Positions 45,218 to 54,497 of a stretch of 64,000 bases of DNA are shown piece after piece. Location of the stretch: NCBI RefSeq assembly GCF_003076635.1, contig NZ_QDKG01000001.1, forward strand, positions 620,001-684,000, read 5' to 3'. This DNA comes from Sphingobacterium corticibacter. GTDB taxonomy: Bacteria; Bacteroidota; Bacteroidia; Sphingobacteriales; Sphingobacteriaceae. Position numbers and translations under genes: made by a program. Within the stretch, counting starts at the first letter, position 1; every line of letters starts with the position of its first letter. Below the pieces are notes generated by a model that was not told where the DNA came from, searched no databases, and was given only the letters and a program-made list of their open reading frames with translations.

Positions 45218-45307
45218 CAGCTAAATTTTTAATATAGTACCGAATGCCTGTCTTTTAACGTGATAATAATGAAGATATCCTTATGGGACTGCGCAAAATT
45301 AATAGAA

Positions 45308-46102
45308 TTAAATATTGTTCGCTTTGACGGTTATCTCAGCAATATCCAATACTTGGATGGTATCTTCTTTTTCTTTTATTTTAACACCGTCGCGCAACAT
45401 TGTCATACAAAATGGACAAGCAGCAGCAACCACATCGGCTTTGGATTCTATCACGTCTTCGATGCGCTCTAAATTGATGTCTTTAATGCCTGCCTCTGGT
45501 TCCTTAAACATTTGCGCACCGCCAGCCCCACAGCACAACCCATTACTGCGACAGCGCTTTAACTCTACCAAATCCGTATCCAAGGTCTCCAATACCTTTC
45601 TTGGCGCTTCGTAAACTTCATTAGCTCGGCCTAAATAGCAAGGATCGTGGTACGTAATCTTCTTGCCTTTGAAAGCATGTCCATCATTTGGTTTGAGTTT
45701 TCCTTCATCGATGAGCGATTGGATCAATTGGGTGTGATGAATCACCTCATAGTGTCCACCCAATTCTGGATACTCGTTTTTGATTGTGTTGAAACAGTGC
45801 GGGCAGGCAGTCACAATTTTTTTGATGGCATAGCCATCCAACACTTGAATGTTCATCATGGCTTGCATTTGGAATAAAAACTCATTCCCCGAACGTTTGG
45901 CCGGATCGCCAGTACAGCTTTCTTCTGTACCCAATATGGCATATTTGATGCCTACATGATGTAAGATTTTACAAATATCTCGTGTTATGCGCTGCGCTCG
46001 TTCGTCAAAGCTACCTGCACAACCTACCCAGAAAAGTAAGTCAGGGGATTCGCCTTTAGCTAGTAATTCGGCTGCGGTGGGTATATGAAGTTGATTTTCC
46101 AT
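45308..46102 (-). CDS. Fe-S (CCG-domain) oxidoreductase subunit
   Basis: The 264-residue protein has two CCG-like cysteine groups: WVGCAGSF and TACPHC in the first half, then DPCYLGR, SNGLCCGAGGAQ and AACPFC in the second. These resemble heterodisulfide reductase HdrB/HdrD and GlpC/LutA-type subunits that bind noncubane or 4Fe-4S clusters. No signal or membrane helix. It follows the membrane Fe-S gene by 72 bp on the same strand, and the two probably act as one electron-transfer complex of unknown substrate. Confidence 0.88.
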   Translation of the reverse strand: MENQLHIPTAAELLAKGESPDLLFWVGCAGSFDERAQRITRDICKILHHVGIKYAILGTEESCTGDPAKRSGNEFLFQMQAMMNIQVLDGYAIKKIVTACPHCFNTIKNEYPELGGHYEVIHHTQLIQSLIDEGKLKPNDGHAFKGKKITYHDPCYLGRANEVYEAPRKVLETLDTDLVELKRCRSNGLCCGAGGAQMFKEPEAGIKDINLERIEDVIESKADVVAAACPFCMTMLRDGVKIKEKEDTIQVLDIAEITVKANNI

Positions 46103-46174
46103 GTATGCTGTATCGTTAAAGGTGGAATAGCCGTCTTAGGCAGTTTCTATTTTTATGATCGCTATGAATGAGTA

Positions 46175-47470
46175 CTAAGAATTCGTCCAGTTGGCTCGGT
46201 CTGCTTGTGCATATTTCCAAGGTGCACCGTTATTTTCTAAATTGCCGAGCATGTTGTTGATGCTAGAAGGCCCTTTCGACTCTTCCATGATAGCGTATTG
46301 GCGTAAACCCATTATGATCTGTAATGGATCAATATTAACTGGACAGGCTTCTACACAAGCGTTACAAGTTGTACAAGCCCAGATCTCTTCTCGAGTAATA
46401 TGTGTGTCAATCAACGATTTTCCATCGTCTACAAACTCGCCTTTGTTAAGATCTATGTTTTTGCCAACAGTCGTTAAGCGATCCCGTGTATCCATCATGA
46501 TCTTTCGTGGTGAAAGCAGCTTGCCCGTAATATTTGCCGGACATGAAGCTGTACAACGACCACATTCTGTACAGGTATAGGCGTCGAGTAAGTTTTTCCA
46601 AGTCAAATCATGGACATCTTTTACACCAAAGCGAGAGACTTCACCATCTGGCGGTGGCAAGGATGGATCCAACATCGCTTTTACCTCCGCGGTCACACTT
46701 GGCATATTATCAAACTGTCCTTTGCGTTTCAAATTGCTGAAGTACGTATTGGGGAATGCAAGCAGAATGTGTAAGTGCTTAGAGATTGGCAGATAGTTTA
46801 AGAACGCTAAAACTCCTATAATATGAAACCACCAAAAGAAACGCTCCAAGACGATCAAAGTGCCCACGTCGGATGGCAGTATACCGGTAAGATATTGGCT
46901 CACTGGAAAGCTTCCTGCAACGACGTAGTGTTCTGCTCCTAAGCCTTGTAATTTGTAATCTGATGCGTTCATCAATAGGAATGCAGCCATTAGTAAAATT
47001 TCAGCAGCCAAGATCAGGTTTGCGTCGGTTTTTGGCCAATTATTGAGTTCTCTCTGATTCAAACGTTTTACACGTAAAATATTACGGCGTATTAAGAATA
47101 TCGCACATGCCGTGAATACGGAAAAAGCCAACCACTCAAAACTATATATCAAAAAATTGTAGAAGCTACCCATGAATGCAAATACCCGATGCGTTCCGAT
47201 GACACCGTCGATCACGATCTCCAGCATCTCAATATTGATAATCACGAAACCGAGGTATACAAAAAGATGAAGTAGGGCAGGAATCGGTCTTTTGAACATT
47301 TTCTTCTGACCAAAAGCCACTAGTAACATCGTCTTGGTACGTTCTGCGGGCGAATCGAATCGATTCACCGATCGACCTAAACGAATGTTACGAAATATCT
47401 TCGAAGCATTTTTGTAGAATAACCATCCCGCAAAAACTAATAATATCGCAAATAGGAGTTGAGCTATCAT
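46175..47470 (-). CDS. Membrane Fe-S oxidoreductase subunit
   Basis: The 431-residue protein has about five membrane helices in its first ~235 residues, resembling a NarI/HdrE-like b-type cytochrome half, then a 2x[4Fe-4S] ferredoxin domain (CTECGRCTASCP near 300 and CTTCNACVEACP near 365). It would pass electrons between the quinone pool and the soluble CCG protein encoded downstream. ATG 47470 is used; the frame extends to a TTG that lies inside the -7 box. Common in Bacteroidota with no firm function. Confidence 0.88.
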   Translation of the reverse strand: MIAQLLFAILLVFAGWLFYKNASKIFRNIRLGRSVNRFDSPAERTKTMLLVAFGQKKMFKRPIPALLHLFVYLGFVIINIEMLEIVIDGVIGTHRVFAFMGSFYNFLIYSFEWLAFSVFTACAIFLIRRNILRVKRLNQRELNNWPKTDANLILAAEILLMAAFLLMNASDYKLQGLGAEHYVVAGSFPVSQYLTGILPSDVGTLIVLERFFWWFHIIGVLAFLNYLPISKHLHILLAFPNTYFSNLKRKGQFDNMPSVTAEVKAMLDPSLPPPDGEVSRFGVKDVHDLTWKNLLDAYTCTECGRCTASCPANITGKLLSPRKIMMDTRDRLTTVGKNIDLNKGEFVDDGKSLIDTHITREEIWACTTCNACVEACPVNIDPLQIIMGLRQYAIMEESKGPSSINNMLGNLENNGAPWKYAQADRANWTNS

Positions 47471-47491
47471 CGTTTTATAATCAGTATAATA

Positions 47492-47499
47492 CAAATATA
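47492..47499 (-). promoter_or_regulatory. -7 element for the Fe-S operon
   Basis: The minus strand reads TATATTTG (TAnnTTTG), 21 bp before ATG 47470. It decides against the longer TTG start. Confidence 0.55.
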
Positions 47500-47576
47500 T
47501 TAAATCCTAGAATACTATGCGTGCATAATATTCTATTTAGAAGAAATAAAAATTGCTTGGGTAGATAACAAAGAAA

Positions 47577-47601
47577 AGCCGCTACAGTTCTTGTAGCGGC
47601 T
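47577..47601 (-). terminator. Terminator after the second Skp gene
   Basis: On the minus strand AGCCGCTACA and TGTAGCGGCT form a 10-bp stem with a 5-nt loop followed by TTTT, 24 bp past the stop. Confidence 0.85.
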
Positions 47602-47624
47602 CTCGAAAAGTTTAGGTGGGAAGA

Positions 47625-48164
47625 TTAGATTCCCAATTTAGCTTTAACGTCTGGTGTCAAATCATCACCACCATCGAAGTAGAATACACTTCCGCTAGCC
47701 AAATCTAAAACATAAGCATAGCCTTTGTCTTTTGCTACCGTATTGATCGCATTGATCACTTTGGTTTCGATTGGGTTCATTAACTCCTGGTATTTCTTTT
47801 GAAGCTCTTCTTGTGCTTGACCATTAGTTGCTTGGATACGCTCTTCCATTTGGCGCATCTCTGCCACTAAGCCTTGGATTTCTGTATCCAAAGTAGCTTT
47901 GTTCGCTTCGCTACGGTTCATAGCCTTTTCGTTCGCTTCCGTTTGTTTTTTCTGGTATAGCTCCAGCATTCCTTGATACTCTTTCTCCTTTGTTTCTCTC
48001 AAAGTTTGAATTTGAGTTTGCGCAGTTTTGAATTCAGGAGTAGCTTGCATCAACTCTTGCGAGTTAATGTGTCCAATTTTCTGCTGAGCATTCGTCACCT
48101 GTGTAGCTACGAATAATCCCGCTGCTACAGCTACACCTTTCCATACATTTTTCATCATTTTCAT
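47625..48164 (-). CDS. Skp/OmpH-family periplasmic chaperone (second copy)
   Basis: The 179-residue protein has a signal peptide (about 1-26, cleavage near TNAQ) and an OmpH body: QKIGHINSQELMQATPEFKTAQ, a charged coiled-coil arm (about 50-115) and the returning VINAINTVAKDKGYAYVLDLASGSVFYF. Skp trimers hold unfolded outer-membrane proteins on the way to BamA, whose gene is upstream. An internal ATG at codon 4 could also start it. It is 88 bp after the first Skp copy, probably one transcript. Confidence 0.92.
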   Translation of the reverse strand: MKMMKNVWKGVAVAAGLFVATQVTNAQQKIGHINSQELMQATPEFKTAQTQIQTLRETKEKEYQGMLELYQKKQTEANEKAMNRSEANKATLDTEIQGLVAEMRQMEERIQATNGQAQEELQKKYQELMNPIETKVINAINTVAKDKGYAYVLDLASGSVFYFDGGDDLTPDVKAKLGI

Positions 48165-48252
48165 GTTAATCTAAAATCTTATACTGCGATAAGTTTGTTG
48201 TTCTGTTTATTCTGTTAATCTTATTAGTTTGCGCAATTATACTAAAAAAAAC

Positions 48253-48789
48253 TTAATCCGCTAGTTTAGGATTTGGTTTGTAGCCAAGCTTGGTAATGAC
48301 CGCATTACTTTTATCCAATGTTGGATTAGCGAATAAGAATGTAGCTTCCGTACTTCTGTCTAAAATTAAATCTAAACTTTCTGCTGCCGCGATATCTTGG
48401 ATCGCTTTGGTTAAACGTTGTTGAATAGGCTGAATCAGTTGAGCACGTTGTTTGAATAATTCGCCCTCGAAACCAAAACGCTTGCGTTGCAAGTCTTTCA
48501 CTTCACGTTCTTTATTCACGATCTCATCTTCGCGGCGTCTACGCATATCATCATTCAATAATGTTTGATCGTTTTGATACGCTTTGTACAAGCGCTCTAT
48601 TTCTGCATATTTTCCATCTACTTCTTCTTGCCACTTGGTAGAAAGATCATCTAATTGCTTTTGCGCAGCTGCGTATTCTGGAATGTGTTTTAAAACATAT
48701 TCGGAATTAACATAAGCTAGTTTCTGTTGTGCAAAACCTACGCTAAGTGTTAGCGCCAGAACTGCTGTAATCATAAGAATCTTTTTCAT
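48253..48789 (-). CDS. Skp/OmpH-family periplasmic chaperone (first copy)
   Basis: The 178-residue protein has a signal peptide (about 1-20, VGFAQ), then KLAYVNSEYVLKHIPEYAAAQ, a long coiled arm (about 40-120) and QDIAAAESLDLILDRSTEATFLFANP. It parallels the second copy but the two are clearly divergent. In Bacteroidota two tandem Skp genes after bamA are usual. Upstream lies a pair of 15-bp direct repeats. The bamA terminator isolates it from bamA, so it likely has its own promoter. Confidence 0.92.
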   Translation of the reverse strand: MKKILMITAVLALTLSVGFAQQKLAYVNSEYVLKHIPEYAAAQKQLDDLSTKWQEEVDGKYAEIERLYKAYQNDQTLLNDDMRRRREDEIVNKEREVKDLQRKRFGFEGELFKQRAQLIQPIQQRLTKAIQDIAAAESLDLILDRSTEATFLFANPTLDKSNAVITKLGYKPNPKLAD

Positions 48790-48840
48790 CGATATATGCT
48801 TTAATTTTTTCCCGTTTATAATTCTTCTGACAATTGAAAC

Positions 48841-48880
48841 TTCAAAAAGTTTAAATTATCCAAATTTCAAAAAGTGTAAA
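48841..48880 (-). repeat. Direct repeat pair upstream of the Skp genes
   Basis: TTCAAAAAGTTTAAA (48841-48855) and TTCAAAAAGTGTAAA (48866-48880) match at 14 of 15 positions with a 25-bp period, 50-90 bp before the first Skp start. A possible regulator site; the 310-bp gap 48790-49099 otherwise holds only the bamA terminator. Confidence 0.5.
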
Positions 48881-49043
48881 CTGTATACTTCTAAACACGT
48901 CACGTCGCAAAGTAACAAAAAATAATCATGCTTAAAAGGTACTGTCGTCCATTTTTAACTTAAATTTAACGGACGTCACTGCCAATAAATCAAACGAAAC
49001 GAACTAGCCCGATTGCTACATCTTGTCTATAGGCATATAAAAC

Positions 49044-49077
49044 AACGGAGATTATCTCGCAAAAGATAACCTCCGTT
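49044..49077 (-). terminator. Terminator after bamA
   Basis: AACGGAG and TTATCT pair with AGATAA and CTCCGTT (13 bp, one mismatch, 6-nt loop), followed by GTTTTAT on the minus strand, 23 bp past the bamA stop. Confidence 0.8.
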
Positions 49078-49099
49078 AATTTTTCCTTGATGATTTTGG

Positions 49100-51679
49100 C
49101 TAGAAACCACCCATATTCTGGATGATACTAAAGGTGAAGTTCTGTCTCCAACGGCTTTCTGGCATACCTGGAATCGGATCGAAAGCGTGTCCGTAATCGA
49201 TACCCAACATACCGAAGATCGGTAAGAAGATACGAGCACCAATACCCATGGTACGGCGTACTTTAAACGGATTGAACTCGCGGAAATTATTCCATGTGTT
49301 ACCCGCCTCCGCAAATGCCAATGCGAATACTGTAGCCTGCTCATTTAACATGATCGGATGGCGAAGCTCCAATTGGTATCTAGCATAGATTGGGGAACCA
49401 GAACGTACCGCAATATTTTGTGCACTTCCACCTCCAGTAGATTCTGGAATAACAGTACCATTTGCATAACCACGCATCGCGATAATCTCGGTACCTTGTA
49501 AGAAGTCAAATCCTTGCATACCATCACCACCCAATACGAAACGCTCGAATGGTGAAATAGGCGCGTCACCGCCATACATGCCCAAATAACCAAATTGCGC
49601 TTGGGATTTTAAGACTAATTTGCCAGCGATGGTCGTATACCATTGTGAGTCAAACTTCCATTTGTGGTATTCCACAAATTTGTAAACTTCATTAGCAGGA
49701 GCGGTGGCATAATCAACATTGTTCCATAGTGAGTATGGTGGCGTCAATTGAACACTCAACTTGATGTTAGAACCAGATGTAGGGTAGATGGGTGCATCTA
49801 CCGTGTTACGGCTAATCTCTTGCGTAAAGTTAATGTTGTACGAATCTCCATCAGCAAACAAGAATAATCCGGCATAGTTATTCAATACATAACGTTGGAA
49901 AGATAGTGAGCTGTTGATCTGGAAATAACGATCTGGCCATTGCAAACGCTTACCCAAGGTAGCAGTAACCCCGTGCATATTAATGAATGGTGCATTCTCT
50001 CTTTCTACCCATTGCGATCCTTGGAAAAACATTTCTCGCATATTAGATACATATGCATTCAAACCGAAGTAAATCGGTTTTTTACCACCTAACCAAGGTT
50101 CAGAGAATGAGAAGTTGTATGACTGATATCTTCTACCCGAAGTTTGCCCACGGATACTGAATTTCTGACCGTCTCCACGTGGAAGAGGTTTCCACGAATC
50201 TTTCTTAAAGAAGTTACTCGTCGAGAAGTTGTTAAAGTTTAATCCTAAGGTACCAATCACCTGTCCAGCACCGTAACCACCGGACAATTCCACTTGATCA
50301 GAAGCTTTCTCGACAACGGTGAACTCCAAGTCGGTTGTACCTTCTTCCATGTTGAGATTCTTCGCTGGGTTTGGCGTGATTTTTTGTTCGTCAAACATAC
50401 CGAGCTGCGAAATCTCTCGGATACTACTTACCAATGCCTCTCTGGAATATTTCATCCCCGGTTTCAGGAATATAGAACGTAAGACGACGCGATCATTCGT
50501 GACATCATTACCTTTCAAAATTACATTATTGATCGTGTATTGCTTCCCCTCAAACATCTGGATTTCCAGATCAATCGTGTCTTTGGAGATGCGTTTGATG
50601 ATCGGTTCAATCGAGAAGGTAAGATAACCATCATTCTGATACAAAGCCGCTATATCATCGCTGGCGCGGGTAGGGCCTTGCAATCTAGCATTGATCTTTT
50701 CTTCACTGTATACATCACCTTTACTGATGCCAAATATGAGATTTAAGATGGAATCTTGATATTTAGAGTTTCCAGTCCAAGTAATGTCGCCGACGTAGTA
50801 ACGTGGCCCTTCATATAAGTCGATGTCAATGTTGATGCGTTTTTTATTATAGCGCCAGATACTATCACGCAAGATCTCCGCATCACGGTATCCCTTGTCT
50901 TGCATTTTAGCAATGAGGTTCTCTTTAGCTTCTTGGTATTTGTCTTCTTTGAATCGGCCTGGTCCAAATATGCGAAACCATGCGCGTGGTTTTACGCCTT
51001 TCAAAAACTTCCGCAATTGGCGGTTGCTGAAGTTTTCAGCACCCGTGAAGTTGACATCACGTACTTTAATTTTGTTGTTCTTTTCTACCTTAGCCGTTAC
51101 TGTTTCGTAGTTGGCTTGGACGGAATCTGGTGCGGTGGTGATGGTAATATCTGGGTACAGATATGATTTCTCTCGAAGATACTTTTCAATCGTAGTACGT
51201 GTGGTGCGCAGCAAATTTTCGTTTACAATCTTGCCGGAACCAGCATTTAGACGTTTACGTACCTCTTCTGCTTGACTTTTCTTTAATCCCTCGACAGTAA
51301 TTCCTGCCAAACGAGGTCTTTCCACCACGCGAATCTCTAGGAAGATATTCTCGCCTTGGATGTTCGTCGCATAAAGCTGCACCTCTTCAAAAAGGTTCTG
51401 GGCCATGAGGTCTTTAATTACATTGGCGGTTTGTTCACTCGGTACCTCAATGTATTGGCCTACGTTTAATTTTGAAATGGTGATTAGGACGTCTTTGTCC
51501 AAGTATTCTACTCCCTTTACATCCACTCCGGCAATGATGAAATTTTTCTGGTTCAAGTACGAAAGTTCGTCAGGATCGCTAAGGTTAATAGGGCGATTTC
51601 CAGGTGTCTGAGCCTGGGCAGAATAAAAAACGGAAAGTGCGGAGATTATAAAGGCGAGTTTAACAAATATGTGCTTCAT
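49100..51679 (-). CDS. bamA: Outer-membrane assembly protein BamA
   Basis: The 859-residue protein inserts beta-barrel proteins into the outer membrane. It has a signal peptide (about 1-23, SAQAQ), five POTRA repeats (about 45-460, e.g. FIIAGVDVKGVEYLDKDVLITISKLNVGQYIE and YVGDITWTGNSKYQDSILN), and a 16-strand barrel with the plug loop region near GGDGMQGFDFLQGTEIIAMRGY (the conserved RGF/Y) and a C-terminal FTFSIIQNMGGF. It lies 116 bp after uppS on the same strand and upstream of two Skp genes, the standard Bacteroidota order. Confidence 0.97.
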   Translation of the reverse strand: MKHIFVKLAFIISALSVFYSAQAQTPGNRPINLSDPDELSYLNQKNFIIAGVDVKGVEYLDKDVLITISKLNVGQYIEVPSEQTANVIKDLMAQNLFEEVQLYATNIQGENIFLEIRVVERPRLAGITVEGLKKSQAEEVRKRLNAGSGKIVNENLLRTTRTTIEKYLREKSYLYPDITITTAPDSVQANYETVTAKVEKNNKIKVRDVNFTGAENFSNRQLRKFLKGVKPRAWFRIFGPGRFKEDKYQEAKENLIAKMQDKGYRDAEILRDSIWRYNKKRINIDIDLYEGPRYYVGDITWTGNSKYQDSILNLIFGISKGDVYSEEKINARLQGPTRASDDIAALYQNDGYLTFSIEPIIKRISKDTIDLEIQMFEGKQYTINNVILKGNDVTNDRVVLRSIFLKPGMKYSREALVSSIREISQLGMFDEQKITPNPAKNLNMEEGTTDLEFTVVEKASDQVELSGGYGAGQVIGTLGLNFNNFSTSNFFKKDSWKPLPRGDGQKFSIRGQTSGRRYQSYNFSFSEPWLGGKKPIYFGLNAYVSNMREMFFQGSQWVERENAPFINMHGVTATLGKRLQWPDRYFQINSSLSFQRYVLNNYAGLFLFADGDSYNINFTQEISRNTVDAPIYPTSGSNIKLSVQLTPPYSLWNNVDYATAPANEVYKFVEYHKWKFDSQWYTTIAGKLVLKSQAQFGYLGMYGGDAPISPFERFVLGGDGMQGFDFLQGTEIIAMRGYANGTVIPESTGGGSAQNIAVRSGSPIYARYQLELRHPIMLNEQATVFALAFAEAGNTWNNFREFNPFKVRRTMGIGARIFLPIFGMLGIDYGHAFDPIPGMPESRWRQNFTFSIIQNMGGF

Positions 51680-51795
51680 CTACTAATTATTGTCGGTGCT
51701 AAAGTACACCAATCTCTTGTTAATTTATGTTAAAAGACCGATCGCAAGCTTTAAGAAGTGTTAAAACGAGGCAAAGGGTCAAAAGTAAACAAATC

Positions 51796-52533
51796 TTACA
51801 ATTGTTCACTAATCTTACCGAATCTTCTTTCTCGGTTTTGGTAGTTATATATGCATTCATACAGATTTTCGCGCGTAAATTCGGGCCACATAATCGGTAA
51901 AAATGCAAATTCGGTATAGGCCATCTGCCACAACATGAAATTGCTAATCCGTTGTTCACCGCTCGTGCGTATCATCAAATCAGGATCTGGAAGACCCTTG
52001 GTGTATAGATTTTCGGAAAACAATTCTTCGGTGATATCTGTTGTAGCCAGCTCGCCATTTTGCACACGTTGTGCAATTTTTTTCGTCGCTTGCAGAATCT
52101 CTGCGCGCGCGCCATAACTCAGCGCAAGCGTCAAGGTACATACAGCGTGATCTTCGGTCTGGTCGATGGTTTCTTGCAGCGTACGTTGGCAGTGCGCAGG
52201 CAAATCGTCGATATTACCCACAGCATGCAACTTCACGCGATTTTTTTTGAAGGTTTCTACTTCCGTGGAGAGCGAATGCACTAGGATTTCCATTAATGCC
52301 TGCACTTCTTCTTTTGGACGATTCCAATTCTCGGTAGAGAAAGCATATAGGGTGACGAAGGGTACGCCAATCTCCACACATCCTTCTAGCGTTTCGCGAA
52401 CCGAATTTACACCATTCTGGTGGCCAAAAACGCGGTCTTCTCCTTTCTCTCGCGCCCAGCGTCCGTTGCCATCCATAATAATCGCGATGTGCTGAGGTAG
52501 GGTGTCCTTGTTGATTTTGTTTTTGAAATCCAT
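51796..52533 (-). CDS. uppS: Isoprenyl transferase (undecaprenyl diphosphate synthase)
   Basis: The 245-residue cis-prenyltransferase makes the C55 carrier lipid of cell-wall synthesis. Motifs: IIMDGNGRWA with catalytic Asp21, FGHQNGVNSV near 37, LYAFSTENWNRP near 67, and the C-terminal LMIRTSGEQRISNFMLWQMAYTEFAF near 190-215. Length fits. It precedes bamA, as in many Bacteroidota. Confidence 0.97.
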   Translation of the reverse strand: MDFKNKINKDTLPQHIAIIMDGNGRWAREKGEDRVFGHQNGVNSVRETLEGCVEIGVPFVTLYAFSTENWNRPKEEVQALMEILVHSLSTEVETFKKNRVKLHAVGNIDDLPAHCQRTLQETIDQTEDHAVCTLTLALSYGARAEILQATKKIAQRVQNGELATTDITEELFSENLYTKGLPDPDLMIRTSGEQRISNFMLWQMAYTEFAFLPIMWPEFTRENLYECIYNYQNRERRFGKISEQL

Positions 52534-52678
52534 TCTTTATTCGTGAAAATGCTTTTAGTATCTGCAAGCTTTGTATTGGGCGTAAAGATAGCTTTTTTTA
52601 CGTGAAGTATCTTTCGCTAATATGGTAACAGCTATTTGTAAGTGCGTAGATGGATGCTAATAAATAGGTAGAATAAAA

Positions 52679-53569
52679 CTAATAATTGCGTACATCTAAT
52701 CCCCAAAGAAGTTTCTCGCGCAGAATACTGAAGTATTGATCTTTTTTCAAACGAATAAGGTTCACTTCAAAATCCGCTTTTCTGATGCGCAAAGTTGTGC
52801 TGCTTGGTAACGTTTTGCTCCGAGAATCACAGCTCAAGATGTATTTTTCCGTACGGCTATCAATCTTTAGATCCAATTCCGATTCGGCCGAAATGACGAT
52901 AGGTCTCACGTTTAAGTTGTGGGGAGATACCGGAGTGATTACAAAATTGCCGCTACCGGGCATGATAATAGGGCCACCACAACTTAAAGAATAGGCGGTA
53001 GATCCGGTTGGAGTCGCAATGATTAATCCATCTGCCCAATAATCGTTTAACAATTGCTGATCCAAATTTGCCTGCACTGTGATCATGGCCGAGGTATCAT
53101 ATTTGAATACAGTGATGTCATTTAGGGCGAAGTTTTCGTCTCCAAATAATTCATCTTCAGGGCTAGAAACCGAAAGTACGCAGCGAGATTGTATGGTATA
53201 TTCGCCATTCAGGATTTCTTCCAATGCTTGATGGATATCATTTTTGGCAATATTGGCCAAAAATCCGAGTCGACCAAAGTTGATCCCTACGATCGGAATA
53301 CCCGAATCGCGAATGAGCGAAACTGCTGATAGCATCGTGCCATCGCCACCCAAACCAAGCATAAAATCGATCGGCTGAGCAACGTCTTTTAAGGTGTTGA
53401 AAGTTTTAAAATGCGGCGGACAATAGGACTCATCTTTCAGAAAAGCGAAAAATGGTGCGTAAATATAGACGTCAATATCACGTGCAGCCAGAAAACGAAA
53501 TAATTCTTCTACGTAAGAATTGACGGAAGGATTAAATTCGCGTCCATAGATGGCTATGGTTGTTTTCAT
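52679..53569 (-). CDS. nadK: NAD kinase
   Basis: The 296-residue enzyme phosphorylates NAD to NADP. GGDGT at 74-78 is the ATP-binding loop, NFGRLGFLA near 98, the conserved ALND near 150 and TPTGSTAYSLSCGGP near 188-202 complete the family. Cytosolic. It is 45 bp after the CBS-domain gene on the same strand, upstream of uppS with a 145-bp gap. Confidence 0.96.
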   Translation of the reverse strand: MKTTIAIYGREFNPSVNSYVEELFRFLAARDIDVYIYAPFFAFLKDESYCPPHFKTFNTLKDVAQPIDFMLGLGGDGTMLSAVSLIRDSGIPIVGINFGRLGFLANIAKNDIHQALEEILNGEYTIQSRCVLSVSSPEDELFGDENFALNDITVFKYDTSAMITVQANLDQQLLNDYWADGLIIATPTGSTAYSLSCGGPIIMPGSGNFVITPVSPHNLNVRPIVISAESELDLKIDSRTEKYILSCDSRSKTLPSSTTLRIRKADFEVNLIRLKKDQYFSILREKLLWGLDVRNY

Positions 53570-53613
53570 GTGAGCAAATAGTTACAGCGGGCAAATGTCG
53601 CAATAATTGTTCA

Positions 53614-54276
53614 TTATAATTCTAGGTAGTTCATCAAAAGATTGTACCGATCTTGAATGTCATTTTTATCACTACCATCATTAAATGTTGCTTTCACCAC
53701 GTAATCAAAGCGCCATAATGAGGCAACAATGGCGGCAATATTATTTTTGTTCACCTTGATCGTCATCTCTATACGGTCGGAATCAGGTAGTTGACGTGAC
53801 GAAATACTCAGTATGCGGGTATTTTCCGATTCGATAATATGCGAAACCTGCGACAGGGTGTAGTCGCGGCTATCCATTTCCAATACAATCACGGCGCCTG
53901 CTTCGTTATTGGCTAAGGTATGGTTGAGCGCTTTAAGTATGTCCTTCTGAGAAATGATACCTAAATATTTGTGATCTTTGGTAAGTACGGGCAGAATATC
54001 GTGATCATGTATGGCCATAATCTGCAAGCCATCAAAAATATGCTGGTAATCATATACATACACCAGCGGTGAAGTGCGCTTAATATCGCCAACGGCTTTG
54101 GATTCGTCTTCTTCCGCCAGCAAATCATCTTCGCGAACCAAGCCTATAAACTCACCGTCCTGTACAATCGGTAGCTGATGAAAGTGAAATTCACTAATGC
54201 GATGTAATACATGAGCCACCGTATCTTTCGGATTGACCTCTGCATAAAAGTTAGAAATTATTTCGCCTATATACAT
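53614..54276 (-). CDS. CBS-domain protein with C-terminal ACT-like region
   Basis: The 220-residue protein has two CBS repeats (about 8-60, RISEFHFHQLPIVQDGEFIGLVREDDLL, and 70-125, DHDILPVLTKDHKYLGIISQKDIL) and an ACT-like C-terminal fold (about 135-210, GAVIVLEMDSRDYTLSQVSHIIESENTRILSIS). CBS pairs bind adenine nucleotides and regulate partners. The partner may be the NAD kinase just downstream, a guess from position only. Confidence 0.85.
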   Translation of the reverse strand: MYIGEIISNFYAEVNPKDTVAHVLHRISEFHFHQLPIVQDGEFIGLVREDDLLAEEDESKAVGDIKRTSPLVYVYDYQHIFDGLQIMAIHDHDILPVLTKDHKYLGIISQKDILKALNHTLANNEAGAVIVLEMDSRDYTLSQVSHIIESENTRILSISSRQLPDSDRIEMTIKVNKNNIAAIVASLWRFDYVVKATFNDGSDKNDIQDRYNLLMNYLEL

Positions 54277-54497
54277 GCTGTTCCTCGTTCGTTATTACCT
54301 AGTTAGACTATGATTAGCGCCAACGTTTAATACGTCACATTTTTGTTGTATAGCTTCTTGACTTATGCTAAGTTAATAACATTCAGGGGATCATACCTAA
54401 TCGGGAGGGTTCTGACTGTACTTTTTTTCTCAAAGTTATTCGTAGATGTCATAAATTATGTATTTTTACGACAAAGGAGTAGGGTATTTATCACTTT

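Noticed and set aside
45174..45307. Pho-box upstream of the porin O/P gene
   Set aside because: No 11-bp-period TTAACA-like repeats; only a -7 box is seen.
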